A DNA stretch of 64,000 nt from Cyanomargarita calcarea GSE-NOS-MK-12-04C (lineage in GTDB: Bacteria; Cyanobacteriota; Cyanobacteriia; Cyanobacteriales; Nostocaceae). The position numbers were made by a program, and so were the translations under genes. Below the pieces are notes generated by a model, which worked only from the letters and a program-made list of their open reading frames with translations, ran no database searches and was not told the origin of the DNA. This document shows positions 17,554 to 26,735 of this stretch, piece after piece. The stretch is taken from assembly GCA_019359595.1 (NCBI GenBank), contig JAHHGZ010000023.1, forward strand, positions 62,001 to 126,000. The letters are read 5' to 3'. Position 1 is the stretch's first letter. Every line of letters starts with the position of its first letter.

Positions 17554-18459
17554 CTAACTCTCCTCCCCCCAACTGCGTAGTTGTAAATATACTAGTACTA
17601 AAGTTATACCTAACAAGACAGTCGCTGCGGCTGCTGCATATCCAAAATCAAATTGAGCAAAAGCTTCTTGATAAATGTAATAAACCAGCAAGTTGGTAGA
17701 ATTTAAAGGACCACCATTAGTTATTACATAAACTTGCTCAAAACTCCGCAAGGTGAAAATAACAGTGGTAATGCTTGCGAATATCAACGTCGGCAGCAAT
17801 CCAGGTAAGGTAATATGCCAAAATTGCTGCCCAGCATTTGCACCATCAAGTTCCGCTGCTTCATAACGACTGGGAGGAATGGCTTGCAATCCGGCTAAAA
17901 ATACCACCATATTGAAACCAAGTTGTTTCCAAATACTTAATATAATTAGCACTGGCATTGCCCAAGATGCATCTCCCAGCCAAGGAATTGGTTGATTGCC
18001 AAAAATACTTAAAAACCCATTAACTGGTCCTTCTGTTTGGAATAACCAGCGAAATCCCAAACCAGCTGCGACAAGAGAAATGATGGAAGGCAGAAAATAG
18101 CTGGTTCGCAATATTCCCCGCAATGCCAAGTTACGGTTTAACAGTACTGCTAGCCCCAAGGGGATAATTAGGCTGGGAATAGCAGTGGCAAGGGTGAAAT
18201 ATACAGTGTTACCAATAACTTGCCAGAAGTCGGGGTTGAGCAGCAACCGTGAGTAATTTTTTAAGCCTACCCAGTAAGTACCGCTTTTCGTAAAACTACC
18301 TGCGGTGAAGCTGAGGTAAAACAAGTATACGATAGGGTAAATAATAAATATACCCAGTAAAATTAGCGCTGGAGAAAGAAAAATCCAGGCTGCAATTGTG
18401 TCATTATCTAGCAGATGTTTATTAGAATCGCGGTTCGTAGTCATAGGCGGTAGTGCCAT
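17554..18459 (-). CDS. sugar ABC transporter permease (MalF/UgpA type)
   Basis: 301 residues with six predicted spans beginning TIAAWIFLSPALILLGIFII, and the inner-membrane EAA loop EAAELDGANAGQQFWHITLP that docks on the ATPase. Such permeases pair with a MalG-type partner, a periplasmic binding protein and a MalK ATPase to import sugars, osmolytes or glycerol phosphates. None of these partners is adjacent, so the transporter is encoded in scattered pieces or this is an orphan. An alternative start at 18444 (MTTNRDSNK) would drop five residues. The substrate cannot be read from the sequence. Confidence 0.88.
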   Translation of the reverse strand: MALPPMTTNRDSNKHLLDNDTIAAWIFLSPALILLGIFIIYPIVYLFYLSFTAGSFTKSGTYWVGLKNYSRLLLNPDFWQVIGNTVYFTLATAIPSLIIPLGLAVLLNRNLALRGILRTSYFLPSIISLVAAGLGFRWLFQTEGPVNGFLSIFGNQPIPWLGDASWAMPVLIILSIWKQLGFNMVVFLAGLQAIPPSRYEAAELDGANAGQQFWHITLPGLLPTLIFASITTVIFTLRSFEQVYVITNGGPLNSTNLLVYYIYQEAFAQFDFGYAAAAATVLLGITLVLVYLQLRSWGEES

Positions 18460-18547
18460 TTGAATGTTATTTTAATGATGCACTATATTGGGGTCACCCT
18501 ATTCGTGTGCGGCTGTGGGCTTCAAAACCGAGTGCAATTTTGGGTTG

Positions 18548-18670
18548 GTTGAGTACTAGTACAGGTCTTTTGGAAATAAAGCTACCATCAAAAATAGCTA
18601 AAAAGCCTGCAACATAGGTGTTCTTTCTTTTTACTTTTTACTTTTTAATGAGTGCCTTGTTGTACTAGGT
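18548..18670 (-). repeat. interspersed repeat with GTAAAAAGTAAAAAG core
   Basis: The reverse complement reads TACAACAAG, a spacer, AAAAAGTAAAAAGTAAAAAG, then AAAGAACACCTATGTTG and a TTTTTAGCTATTTTTGATGG tail. The same order occurs on the plus strand at 49436-49520. The 377-bp gap between the permease and purN otherwise shows only AT-rich promoter-like sequence. Confidence 0.6.
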
Positions 18671-18836
18671 ACATAATTATTTTATCTTTGAGTTGCGATT
18701 AAAATCCTACATCAATAAGATTCTCTCTCAAGGAAAGTAAACTCTAAATTCAAAGTTGATTTATTAGGCTGAGTATTGCTCAACTTCAAGTTCAATTAAA
18801 TAACTTTAGCTATCTTGTTTGTTTAAGAAATCTTCC

Positions 18837-19487
18837 ATGACTAATAATTTCACATCAGATGCGTCTACTATCAGCTTAATTTCTCCTAGTCTTTCCAGCT
18901 ACAAACTAACCCAAAGTACCCCTCTAAAACTGGGAATTATGGCTTCGGGAAATGGTAGTAACTTTGAAGCAGTTGCCCAAGCAATCAAAAATGGACGACT
19001 AAACGCCCAAATTCAAGTTTTGATTTATAATAACCCACAGGCTTATGCTGCTGTCAGGGCTGATAACTGGGATGTGCCATCTGTGCTGCTCAATCATCGT
19101 GACTATAAAAGCCGCGAAGATTTTGATGGACAAATCGTCCAAACTATGCATAAATACGGTGTTGAGTTGGTGATTATGGCTGGTTGGATGCGGTTAGTAA
19201 CGCCAGTATTAATTAATGCTTTTCCGGATAGAATTATTAACATTCATCCCAGTTTGTTGCCCAGTTTTAAGGGAGTGAATGCGGTAGAACAAGCCTTAGC
19301 ATCTGGGGTGAAAATTGCCGGATGTACGGTACATTTTGTCTGTCTGGAAGTAGACAGCGGAACAATTTTAATGCAAGCGGCTGTGCCTGTTTTACCTGAT
19401 GATACCTCAGAAAGCCTCCACGCCAGAATTCAAGTAGAGGAACATCGGATTTTACCGAATGCGATCGCTCTTGCAGGTCAACGATGA
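18837..19487 (+). CDS. purN: phosphoribosylglycinamide formyltransferase
   Basis: Transfers a formyl group from 10-formyl-tetrahydrofolate to GAR, the third step of purine synthesis, in the cytoplasm. 216 residues from the ATG at 18837; a TTG at 18819 would add six. Core motifs are LGIMASGNGSNFEAV (substrate loop), the catalytic block INIHPSLLPSFKG with Asn and His, GCTVHFV, and an Asp in EVDSGTIL. The N-terminal 30 residues before LKLGIMASG are extra relative to E. coli PurN, as is common in cyanobacteria. The gene is monocistronic; a large inverted repeat lies 188 bp past its stop. Confidence 0.93.
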   Translation: MTNNFTSDASTISLISPSLSSYKLTQSTPLKLGIMASGNGSNFEAVAQAIKNGRLNAQIQVLIYNNPQAYAAVRADNWDVPSVLLNHRDYKSREDFDGQIVQTMHKYGVELVIMAGWMRLVTPVLINAFPDRIINIHPSLLPSFKGVNAVEQALASGVKIAGCTVHFVCLEVDSGTILMQAAVPVLPDDTSESLHARIQVEEHRILPNAIALAGQR

Positions 19488-19674
19488 TTTTTACAAATGA
19501 TGTTGAAGTAAGGACCGAAGTTGGAAGAAGGAATAGTTAATAAAAATGCGCGTTCTGAGTTTAGAGCTTCAGTAAAAAAAAAGATGTTTTTCGAGTCCTT
19601 TGTAGCGCGTTCACGTAGTGTCTCGCAGAGAAGAAAAACAGTGCCCTTGTTTCAATCCGCTGCACCAAACCTTG

Positions 19675-19754
19675 ACAAAATAGGAAAACGCCGTCAACAA
19701 AAAATGTCGTCTAAATTTTAAGATCCTACACTCCCCGGCGTTTTCCTATTTTGT
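19675..19754. repeat. 80-bp inverted repeat with perfect 19-bp arms
   Basis: ACAAAATAGGAAAACGCCG (19675-19693) and CGGCGTTTTCCTATTTTGT (19736-19754) are exact complements around a 42-nt centre. It could be a small MITE or a long-stem terminator for purN. Confidence 0.75.
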
Positions 19755-20089
19755 AAGAGCGAAAACCCTTCCCACATGAGTGCTCATGTCTGTACTTCTT
19801 CCTTCTTTCTTCTTCCTTCTTCGTGAATAGTCGTCATTGCCTTAACTCCCAATCTACGGGATTATTGCAATCCGAAATTATTTTTTAAAAAATCAAATTT
19901 GATGACTTTTATAAATCTTTGGTTTTCTTCCCTCTGTAAGGGGAAATTAAGTCTCAACTCGATCTACAAATTTATTATTCCTTTAACTTACTAAACCTTA
20001 GATTTTACCCATGTAAGATTATAACTCTTTTTTTGAAATGTGAAAATGTATAAAATTTCGCACCAAAAAAAACCTTGAAATTGCGTTCA

Positions 20090-20123
20090 ATAATTCTCAA
20101 TAGCTTCAATTATTGAGAATTAT
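20090..20123. terminator. 13-bp perfect stem hairpin
   Basis: ATAATTCTCAATA and TATTGAGAATTAT pair perfectly around an 8-nt loop (GCTTCAAT). AT-rich and without a T run directly after it, so its function as a terminator is uncertain. Confidence 0.45.
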
Positions 20124-20339
20124 GTTGTAAATCCATGACAAAAAACACTATTTTAGTAAAGTTAAATGAACTTAAATGTATTTGAGTTAAAAAAACTCAG
20201 TATTGACAGTGATTTCAATAACCTGGTAACGTAATTATACTTATTTGAGAATCTACGATAGGACAAATTGCTAGTAATACCATTTTTATATGAAGATGCA
20301 TACAAAAACCCCTCCAAACCTCCCCAAAGCATACCTATG

Positions 20340-21959
20340 CATTACCCGGATCTTTCTTAACATTGCGGAAAATAAGTCAGGGAAAGGATTTGACAATGAG
20401 AACATCCAAGAAAGATTGACTATAATCGGGAATTGTGCTGCGGGTCAAATTTTCTAGGCGATCGCTAAACATAATGAACTATGAACTAGGAAATCTGATG
20501 GATTAATTTCCAGGTTGCGGTGATATCATATAACCGCCTTAGCCCTAGCCAAATGGTCTTAACACCCGGTTCTCCATCGCCCTTTCGACCCAAAAAGCCA
20601 CCTAAAGAAGCAATCATTCGCACGGCTTCTCTCAAAGTTGGTGGTTTTTTAGGTGGAATTGGATTTTTGTTGATAGTGGCGCACAAAGACCGCCATTCAT
20701 CGGCTTCTAAAACTGTGTCGCATGGTATATCAGGATTATATCTGGCTTCATAAGTTAGCCATAACAAACGCCATGCCACAATTGAATATGTTGCCAGTGC
20801 CATATCAATTCGATGACCAGTTTCAAGCTGTAATTTCTCGATTCCACAGCCACTTTTTAATGTGTAGTGATAACGTTCTATTAACCAACGGTATGTATAC
20901 CAACGTACGCAATGTGCAGCGACTTCAAAGCTGTTAATATCAATGGTAGTTAGTAGCAACCAGCTAATAGGCTTAACCCCATCTGACAGGTCTTCTTCTT
21001 GGGCTAAAACCACCTGCAATTTCACAGGTTTCAACAGTGAACGCCGAATATGATGTAATGGCACTTGAACCTCAAGCGTGGCAAATCTAATTGTTAGTTT
21101 TGCTATTCTTGCGGAGCGTTCTGGGTTACGTTTAACTTCAACGGTCAGAGTACCGCATGGTTCAGTTTGGCTGATTGCTTGGTGTAAATATTTGGCACTG
21201 CTTTTCTACTTTTCGGTTATGGGTTCCACGAATTAGTAAAGATGAGTTTTCTGGACGCTCAAGACTGAATAAATCAAAGATATCTGCCTCTGAATCTCCG
21301 ATTGTCACGACTTTAACATCTTCAGGCATCAATTGTTGTGTCCCATTTAAAGAGTCCAACCAACGTTGACTTTCTTTTTCTTGGGTTTCCCGTTGCCGAC
21401 GTTTTTTCGCTATGCCTAAATCTTCTTCTGCTCGTGCCCATACTTGTTGGTTAATAATTCCAAGTGGTACTCCAGAAATTGTTGCTGCAAATGTTGAATG
21501 CACCTTTAATCCCTGGGATTTCCGATGGTCAAGATAACCAGTACCACTGGTTGCTGGATGGTCTGTTAAATCGATATTTGTTGTGTCTTGAATTGCCAAT
21601 ACTATATCATGTTCTTTGATTCTTTCTATTGTGCTTGCTATATGGGGCTTACGAATATCGTCTGCTTGAAAGTAGGGTGAATTCCAAAAATCGTATGCTG
21701 CTGTTGTTGCTGCTATATTTCCACAGGCTTGGGGGACACTTGAAGTTGGCTTGGAAGCTAAGTCTTCCACTATGCGTATTAAGCGCTTGTTTCGTCTTGT
21801 GTCCCCTAGGTCTGCCTGTTGTAATTCGGCTGCGGCCCAATTTTTCATCCCCCACCTTCTACTTGTTACCCAACATCTTCTCTTAAAACTATACCCATCA
21901 AGCCTTACGCCATTATTTTAAGTATTTTGTAGTTTTGTTGAGAAAGATGCGGGTAATGG
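20340..21959 (-). mobile_element. IS4-family insertion sequence (about 1.62 kb), inactive
   Basis: Terminal inverted repeats CATTACCCGGATCTTTCTTA (from 20340) and, as reverse complement of the right end, CATTACCCGCATCTTTCTCA (to 21959) match at 18 of 20. The interior holds one transposase reading frame on the minus strand broken by a frameshift. Target duplications are not obvious. Confidence 0.75.
20486..21848 (-). pseudogene. IS4-type (Tn5-like) transposase, frameshifted
   Basis: Two frames make one protein. The first (21848 to 21162) begins MKNWAAAELQQADLGDTRRNKRL, the Tn5-type N-terminal DNA-binding domain, and includes the DDE residues AIQDTTN and IGDSEADIFD. The second frame (to 20486) has YTYRWLIERYHYTLKSG, which fits the IS4 signature Y-x2-R-x3-E-x6-K exactly. 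In the overlap the correct reading continues as AKYLHQAISQ, so one extra A in the GAAAAGCAG run near 21200 explains the shift. IS4-family DDE transposases cut and paste their element; this copy cannot make an intact enzyme unless frameshifting occurs. Confidence 0.85.
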
Positions 21960-22112
21960 ATAGCCTTGCAAAGGGGAGGTTTGGAGGGGTAAAAATTATA
22001 TGCAGCTTGCCCTTCGGGCAAGCTTCGCTAACACAGCAAATTGGTATAAGGGGGGAAATTTATAACTATGTCCGCAGCGAACGCAAAGTTTTCGAGCGTT
22101 GACAACAGTTGG

Positions 22113-22694
22113 TTAGAGTCGTTGCAACTTCCACATATAACTAGAAATCCAATTTGTCAAAATATGAGCGACAATCGGCACTAACAAATTATTACTAATT
22201 AGGGCACTATAACCAAAAATTAACCCAACAATACTTGCCCAAATTACATAAGGCCATTGTTGAGCGCCACTGAGATGCAAAACACCGAAACAAAGACTTG
22301 ATAATATCACTGCGAAATGATCGTATCCAAGGGCTGGTACCATCACACCCCGAAATAATAATTCTTCACTTAAGCCAGGTAACAGCCCTAACCAAATTAA
22401 GTCGGGCATTGCTAAGGGCTTAAGTACGATTTCTAAATAATAATCAGCACTTTGACGATAGGGAGGGCTAAAACGATAAGCTAGACCACTTATGCCAGTG
22501 ATGCACAAGCCTAAAACAATCCCCATCAATAATTCCCTTTCATGCCAACGCCATGCCATTAATGAAACGTTACCAAATCGCAGCCACACTTTGGCGATTA
22601 TCCACAAGATAATTGCAGTTACTCCCATCGCCACAAGTATTTGGGTGCGCGTTAGGTATGGAATTTCTGGATCGTGATTTTGCTGTTGAGTCAC
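22113..22694 (-). CDS. CPBP-family intramembrane metalloprotease
   Basis: Predicted glutamic-type membrane protease (CAAX/Abi family). Motif 1 GLSEELLFRG with the Glu-Glu and Arg, motif 2 FGVLHLSG with His, and NNLLVPIVAHILTN with the third-motif His are present among about six membrane spans. The GTG at 22694 (VTQQQNHD) gives 193 residues; a TTG at 22742 would add 16 residues encoded by a GGGAGTGG-type repeat and is disfavoured. Roles in the family range from prenyl-protein processing to immunity; cyanobacterial members are mostly uncharacterised. It follows the DUF3326 gene on the same strand by 48 bp, so co-transcription is possible. Confidence 0.82.
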   Translation of the reverse strand: MTQQQNHDPEIPYLTRTQILVAMGVTAIILWIIAKVWLRFGNVSLMAWRWHERELLMGIVLGLCITGISGLAYRFSPPYRQSADYYLEIVLKPLAMPDLIWLGLLPGLSEELLFRGVMVPALGYDHFAVILSSLCFGVLHLSGAQQWPYVIWASIVGLIFGYSALISNNLLVPIVAHILTNWISSYMWKLQRL

Positions 22695-22742
22695 AGGAAA
22701 GGAGTGGGGGAGTGGGGGAGAGTGGAAACTAACAACTAACAA

Positions 22743-23825
22743 CTATAGCGATCGCAAAGAGGAAATTGCCGAACCCAGGGCAGATGGATTGACACCTGCT
22801 TTGTGTGCGACCAATATACCTAATGCCTCTAAGTATGAGTTTACCTGAATTGACTTGATCCCCAACGGCTGGGCAGGAACTTGCATTTCAGTTTTATTTT
22901 CTTCTACGGTAATAATTTGGCATCGGCTTTGACTTAAACTCAATAAAACACTACTGCCACAAGCGGTTGCTGGGACAATCACTGCATCAACTTCCGACGC
23001 CCAAATATCTCCTAATAATTGCATTTGTCCTACTTCTCCCACAAGCGAATTTCCCTCTAACTGTGTGGTGATAAATTGCGGTGCGCGACTCAAACCAACG
23101 AGTACGCATGGAAGAAAAGTATAACCTAATTCTTCGGCGGCGGAACGAGGAGATAAATTCCCATCTAGGGGTACGGGCAAAAGGGCGGGGGAGTGGGCGC
23201 AAGGTATCTGAAAAGTTCTTACCACCAAATGGCTAATTACCGCTTCTGCACCGGCAATTGGATCTACACCTTTGCCATTGCGGTAATTTTGTACAGCTTC
23301 CTCATCCAGCAAATCGGGGAAACGAGCAACAACTGCGATCGCCTCGGCCCCTGCTTGTTTAATCAAAACCTCCGCTGCTCGTAACAAACTATCTGGATTA
23401 CTAATAGTTCCCCAACTAGCACCCGAAGCAGCACTGCGTAATTCTACGTTTAAATCTGCATCTGTAATTACATAATCAGTTAAAGATAAACCGAGGGTTG
23501 CTCTGGCTGCATCTGCTGCTTGTAGATGTCGCAACCTTAATTCTGGCTCTATTCCCCGGTCAAAAAGCAAACCTATCTTATTTTGCCGCACCGGACGCAA
23601 ACCCCAACACCCAGCGGCAAACTTGTCTAACCCGTAACCTTCGACATAGAAAGTATTGGGGAGGTTCCAGTACAAAGCAGCACCATTGAGAACATTGGGG
23701 TGAGTTATTAGGCGATCGCAAACCTCTGCCATTGCTTTTGCAACAGGTAATGCATCTCCTGCATAACCCCCAATCGCGGCACCAATACCAGTAGGTACGA
23801 TTAAAATGGCAGTGTATGGACGCAC
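22743..23825 (-). CDS. DUF3326-family protein
   Basis: About 360 residues from the GTG at 23825 (VRPYTAILIVPTG, with AGGA 14 nt before it); a TTG at 23858 is an alternative. IVPTGIGAAIGGYAGDA at the start and GSSVLLSLSQSR, VPATACGSS near the end mark the DUF3326 family, conserved in cyanobacteria and plant plastids with no settled function. The protein looks soluble and alpha/beta. An internal stretch (QIPCAHSPALLPVPLDGN) is coded by GGGCGGGGGAGTGGGCG, which again resembles a repeat. It lies upstream of the CPBP protease gene. Confidence 0.8.
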   Translation of the reverse strand: MRPYTAILIVPTGIGAAIGGYAGDALPVAKAMAEVCDRLITHPNVLNGAALYWNLPNTFYVEGYGLDKFAAGCWGLRPVRQNKIGLLFDRGIEPELRLRHLQAADAARATLGLSLTDYVITDADLNVELRSAASGASWGTISNPDSLLRAAEVLIKQAGAEAIAVVARFPDLLDEEAVQNYRNGKGVDPIAGAEAVISHLVVRTFQIPCAHSPALLPVPLDGNLSPRSAAEELGYTFLPCVLVGLSRAPQFITTQLEGNSLVGEVGQMQLLGDIWASEVDAVIVPATACGSSVLLSLSQSRCQIITVEENKTEMQVPAQPLGIKSIQVNSYLEALGILVAHKAGVNPSALGSAISSLRSL

Positions 23826-24014
23826 GGAGTAATTCAATAGTCCTATTTTTGAGAACAATTAAATCAGATTATCATTGATAGTTGACTTTGGGACACTGAT
23901 TCGGGAGGTGGTAAATATGGCATATAATGAATTTAGATTAAATAAAATTAATCCGTTCGCAGCAAAAATGATTCTTAATTTGAACTTAAAATATCTAGTG
24001 TGCTTAACCTATAA

Positions 24015-24416
24015 TTAAGGCAACGCCCAATTCTCTAATTGGATTTCATTGATCCGATTGTAATGACGAGTATTATTAGTGACTAAAATTAAGCTTTCTG
24101 TAATTGCTACGCTTGCAATTAATAAATCAAAATCTGCAACTGGTTGTCCAAGCTTACGAAGTTGTGTTTTTAATTCTCCAAAGCATCTCAGAGCGTCATT
24201 ATCCAAACTTATAACAGCTATGTTGCTAATAAATCTTTCTGCACGAGTTAAATTTTCTTCGATTCGGCTAGAATTGTAAGCACCATAATAAAGTTCGGCA
24301 ACAGTTATAGAACAAATTGCAACGTTACTTAATCCGACCGACAAAATTTTATTTCTAATTATTTCACGACCTTTAAGCCAATATATACAGATGTCAGTAT
24401 CAAGTAAATATTCCAC
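24015..24416 (-). CDS. vapC: PIN-domain toxin VapC
   Basis: 133 residues. The four acidic residues of the PIN RNase site are visible: YLLDTDICIYW at the start, TVAELYYG in the middle, and PVADFDLLIASVAI then VTNNTRHY near the end. VapC toxins cleave tRNA or rRNA with Mg2+. The start overlaps the stop of the upstream antitoxin gene by one base, which is typical of coupled toxin-antitoxin translation. Confidence 0.9.
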   Translation of the reverse strand: MEYLLDTDICIYWLKGREIIRNKILSVGLSNVAICSITVAELYYGAYNSSRIEENLTRAERFISNIAVISLDNDALRCFGELKTQLRKLGQPVADFDLLIASVAITESLILVTNNTRHYNRINEIQLENWALP

Positions 24417-24658
24417 TACATTTCGCCAACTGTACGACTTGCATAAATATCATCAATAATTTCTTCTGTACTGCGTGTATCTTCCCAACTACCAAATGTT
24501 TCACTAAAATCTTGCGAGGAATTAGCTGATTGTAAAAGTTGCTGTTGTTGTGTTTCTTCTTTGATAACTTTCTTAACAATTTTAGCGATCAATAATTCTA
24601 AGTCTGCAACTTTAAGATTACTTAGCGATCGCTCTGGCATTGATTGAGGGTTTTCCAT
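24416..24658 (-). CDS. VapB-type antitoxin (divergent)
   Basis: 80 residues directly upstream of vapC with one base of overlap. NLKVADLELLIAKIVKKVIKEE forms a predicted N-terminal helix followed by a Gln-rich linker and an acidic tail (WEDTRSTEEIIDDIYASRTVGE) like toxin-binding segments. No classic AbrB or RHH fold is obvious, so the class rests on position. A GCGATCGC site lies inside the N-terminal coding part. Confidence 0.7.
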   Translation of the reverse strand: MENPQSMPERSLSNLKVADLELLIAKIVKKVIKEETQQQQLLQSANSSQDFSETFGSWEDTRSTEEIIDDIYASRTVGEM

Positions 24659-24804
24659 AAGGAATATTTATGAATACACTTCTATTATATCGCTAATTAA
24701 ATGTATTAATTGTAGGTTGGGTTAGGGGCACGAAAAAACTATTTGAAATGCAAAAGTATAATTTGTGCCGTAAACCAACATTAAATGTGTCAAAATCAAA
24801 TTAT

Positions 24805-25182
24805 TTACGCAGCACTCAACAAAAATAAAATATATTGATTCAAACTAACATTTTCCTGTTCTGCAGCTTCTGCTAAACGACGATGTAAAGACTTTGGCAA
24901 TCGCAATAGTAATTTACCACTGTAGGTGTCATCACTACTGGGGAATGGTATTTCGTCGTCACAAAAGTAAGCTGTTTCTAACCATAATTCCCTAGCTTCA
25001 TTAATATTATTTATTGTCTCTTCTAAGGTTTCACCCTGAGTTAGACATCCTGGTAAATCTTTTATTTGTGCAACAAATCCATCTTCTGTATCTGAGTCAA
25101 TTGTCATCGAATATTGGAGATTCAGATAGTATTCTAAAGGTTCTTTTTCGGTCTGATTGTTCTTCTGTTTCAGGGTTTTCAT
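24805..25182 (-). CDS. hicB: HicB-family antitoxin
   Basis: 125 residues. YSMTIDSDTEDGFVAQIKDLPGCLTQGETLEETINNI is the HicB partial-RNase-H fold; the C-terminal SGKLLLRLPKSLHRRLAEAAEQENVSLNQYILFLLS is an Arc-type ribbon-helix-helix that binds DNA. HicB neutralises the mRNase HicA. The adjacent upstream hicA is frameshifted, so this antitoxin is now without a working cognate toxin. The ATG lies 4 bp after the hicA-frame TGA, as in coupled operons. Confidence 0.85.
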   Translation of the reverse strand: MKTLKQKNNQTEKEPLEYYLNLQYSMTIDSDTEDGFVAQIKDLPGCLTQGETLEETINNINEARELWLETAYFCDDEIPFPSSDDTYSGKLLLRLPKSLHRRLAEAAEQENVSLNQYILFLLSAA

Positions 25183-25186
25183 AACT

Positions 25187-25410
25187 TCATTCTTCCAAAT
25201 TTAATAATTCAATTATTTGCTGTACGTACACCCTTTTTACTTTTTGTCTCCCTTGGGTACAGTTATTGTTCTTCCTTGAGAGTCTGGAAAACTGTCATGA
25301 CTACCCTTTGACCTTTTTTCTTCAAAATCGAATGCTTCCAACAAGTAAACGACATCCTCAAATCTTACTTCTGGTGGCAGAGACGTAATATTAGTTATGC
25401 AACTCAGACT
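25187..25410 (-). pseudogene. hicA: frameshifted HicA-type toxin
   Basis: Minus-strand reading LPPEVRFEDVVYLLEAFDF, then EEKRSKGSHDSFPDSQGRTITVP: the HicA double-stranded-RNA-binding fold with the active-site GSH histidine. The frame then hits TAA after KGDKK, while a shift gives VKRVYVQQIIELLNLEE and a TGA 4 bp before hicB. A single-base loss near the AAAAAG run (about 25234-25240) explains it. The N-terminal boundary is uncertain, with no good ATG in frame. Confidence 0.65.
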
Positions 25411-25640
25411 GCTGATGATACTAAAAGGCTTGCGATACTTTTATATCTCTTGTTGCCATTAATCGTAAGTTGAAAATAAGCTTTTTTGAGTATGTGCGTA
25501 ACCGGATTTCTGAGTCACGAAAAATTATCTATCTTGCGATTATTATTCGTGAGAAATCTTTTCATAATCCCTTTGGTTGGTCGTGGCAACCAAAATAACT
25601 GCGAGGAGATACCTAAATTGATACGTGGCTAACTTGTATT

Positions 25641-26264
25641 TTAAACTGCCACCGAGTCAAAAATCTGTTGTGCGGTTAAGTTTAACTGTGGAAATGTAGG
25701 TGATACGATCCGGTCAGTACCTCTAAATGAAATCATTTGATATTCACCATCCACTAACTCACAAATGAAAACAGTTTTGACTTTAGGATTACCTATAAAC
25801 TTACGTCCACCTAACGCATCATAATCAACAATCCAATATTCGGGTATTCCCAGAATTTCATAGTCAGCAAATTTTTTATAATAGTCATCCTGCCAATTTG
25901 TTGAAACGACTTCAACTACCAACGGTACAGATTCAGGGTAAATGACGGTCGATTCTTTTTTCCACAATGGTTCATTTTTTAAATTGTCACGGTTTATAAC
26001 CATTAGGTCAGGTATATAAGCCGATTTACCTGATGATGTTTTAACTAACCCTGTTTTTGGGATGAGATAAGGTAACCCTATTTGCATAAATTGGAAAGTT
26101 ATTTGTGCTGCTAAAAATCCAAAAACACTTTCGTGATCTCCCGTTGGTGGTGCCATCTCAATTATTACTCCATCGTACAGTTCATATCTCTTACTGTCGT
26201 TGGGATACCATTCGATAAATTCTTCAAAAGTAAATAGCTTTAAATCGGGTATTGTTTGGGTCAT
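25641..26264 (-). CDS. Uma2-family (PD-(D/E)XK-like) endonuclease
   Basis: 207 residues. FTFEEFIEWYPNDSKRYELYDGVIIEM is the usual Uma2 N-terminus; AYIPDLMVINRD and VPLVVEVVS supply the PD-(D/E)XK core acids, and KFADYEILGIPEYWIVDY the helix and strand after it. The family is hugely expanded in cyanobacteria and its role is unknown; restriction-like or transposon-related functions are proposed. A second, different member lies at 58011-58742. Not in an operon. Confidence 0.88.
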   Translation of the reverse strand: MTQTIPDLKLFTFEEFIEWYPNDSKRYELYDGVIIEMAPPTGDHESVFGFLAAQITFQFMQIGLPYLIPKTGLVKTSSGKSAYIPDLMVINRDNLKNEPLWKKESTVIYPESVPLVVEVVSTNWQDDYYKKFADYEILGIPEYWIVDYDALGGRKFIGNPKVKTVFICELVDGEYQMISFRGTDRIVSPTFPQLNLTAQQIFDSVAV

Positions 26265-26460
26265 GGTGAATCCTTTTATGCTTAGAACATCATTTTAAAT
26301 CATTCATCACTATCACCGTCTTCTCTCCGATTATATACACACAGCAGTTAGATATAAAGGAATCGTTACTCAGACAAGCGAAAATGCCAAAAATGGCGGG
26401 GAAACTCACCCCTACAGCTAATACAGATGCATTATGATTTATTGTGCAAGGGTGTGAAAT

Positions 26461-26640
26461 CTACGGGTTCTGAACCGTTACCACTGCTTCTACTGTCACC
26501 TTTTCCCTTTCTGTATCAACCGCAGTTACAGCCCAACGTAAGGGTTCACCTTGTTTTTTCAACTCAGATTCTATAGCTTTTTGTAACTCGGAGGGAGTTT
26601 CTTGTAAGTCGATTTCTGCGGAAATAAAATGAGTGGTCAT
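26461..26640 (-). CDS. small conserved protein of unknown function
   Basis: 59 residues from the ATG at 26640 (MTTHFISAEIDL); an upstream frame extension to 26709 has poor composition. LQKAIESELKKQGEPLRWAVTA and the strand VEAVVTV suggest a compact alpha/beta fold. No motif recognised. It lies 95 bp downstream of the ferredoxin gene on the same strand. Confidence 0.65.
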   Translation of the reverse strand: MTTHFISAEIDLQETPSELQKAIESELKKQGEPLRWAVTAVDTEREKVTVEAVVTVQNP

Positions 26641-26735
26641 GATTTTTATCCTTGTTAACAAGAGTGATGATTGAAATATTATATTGAGTCTCTTGCAGCC
26701 TCCACCCAACCGACATTAATCCTAACTCTTAACTT

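Larger units (their letters stand above)
19488..20339. other. intergenic region with two long hairpins
   Basis: 852 bp with no supported gene. A reading frame at 19521-19721 is rich in Lys/Arg, overlaps a palindromic CGTTCACGTAGTGTCTCGC repeat and a hairpin arm, and is not called. It contains the perfect inverted repeat 19675-19754, a 13-bp stem hairpin at 20090-20123 and the left flank of the IS. Confidence 0.6.
20308..21990. repeat. 18-bp inverted repeat surrounding the IS
   Basis: ACCCCTCCAAACCTCCCC (20308-20325) and GGGGAGGTTTGGAGGGGT (21973-21990) are perfect complements outside the terminal repeats of the IS. This indicates that the IS landed in the loop of a pre-existing palindromic repeat, or that it has very long composite ends. 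Confidence 0.6.

Noticed and set aside
19521-19721. 66-codon frame after purN
   Set aside because: Lys/Arg-rich, overlaps a palindromic repeat and one hairpin arm; no motif.
22695-22742. N-terminal extension of the CPBP protease
   Set aside because: Coded by a GGGAGTGG repeat; the GTG at 22694 gives a start consistent with the family.
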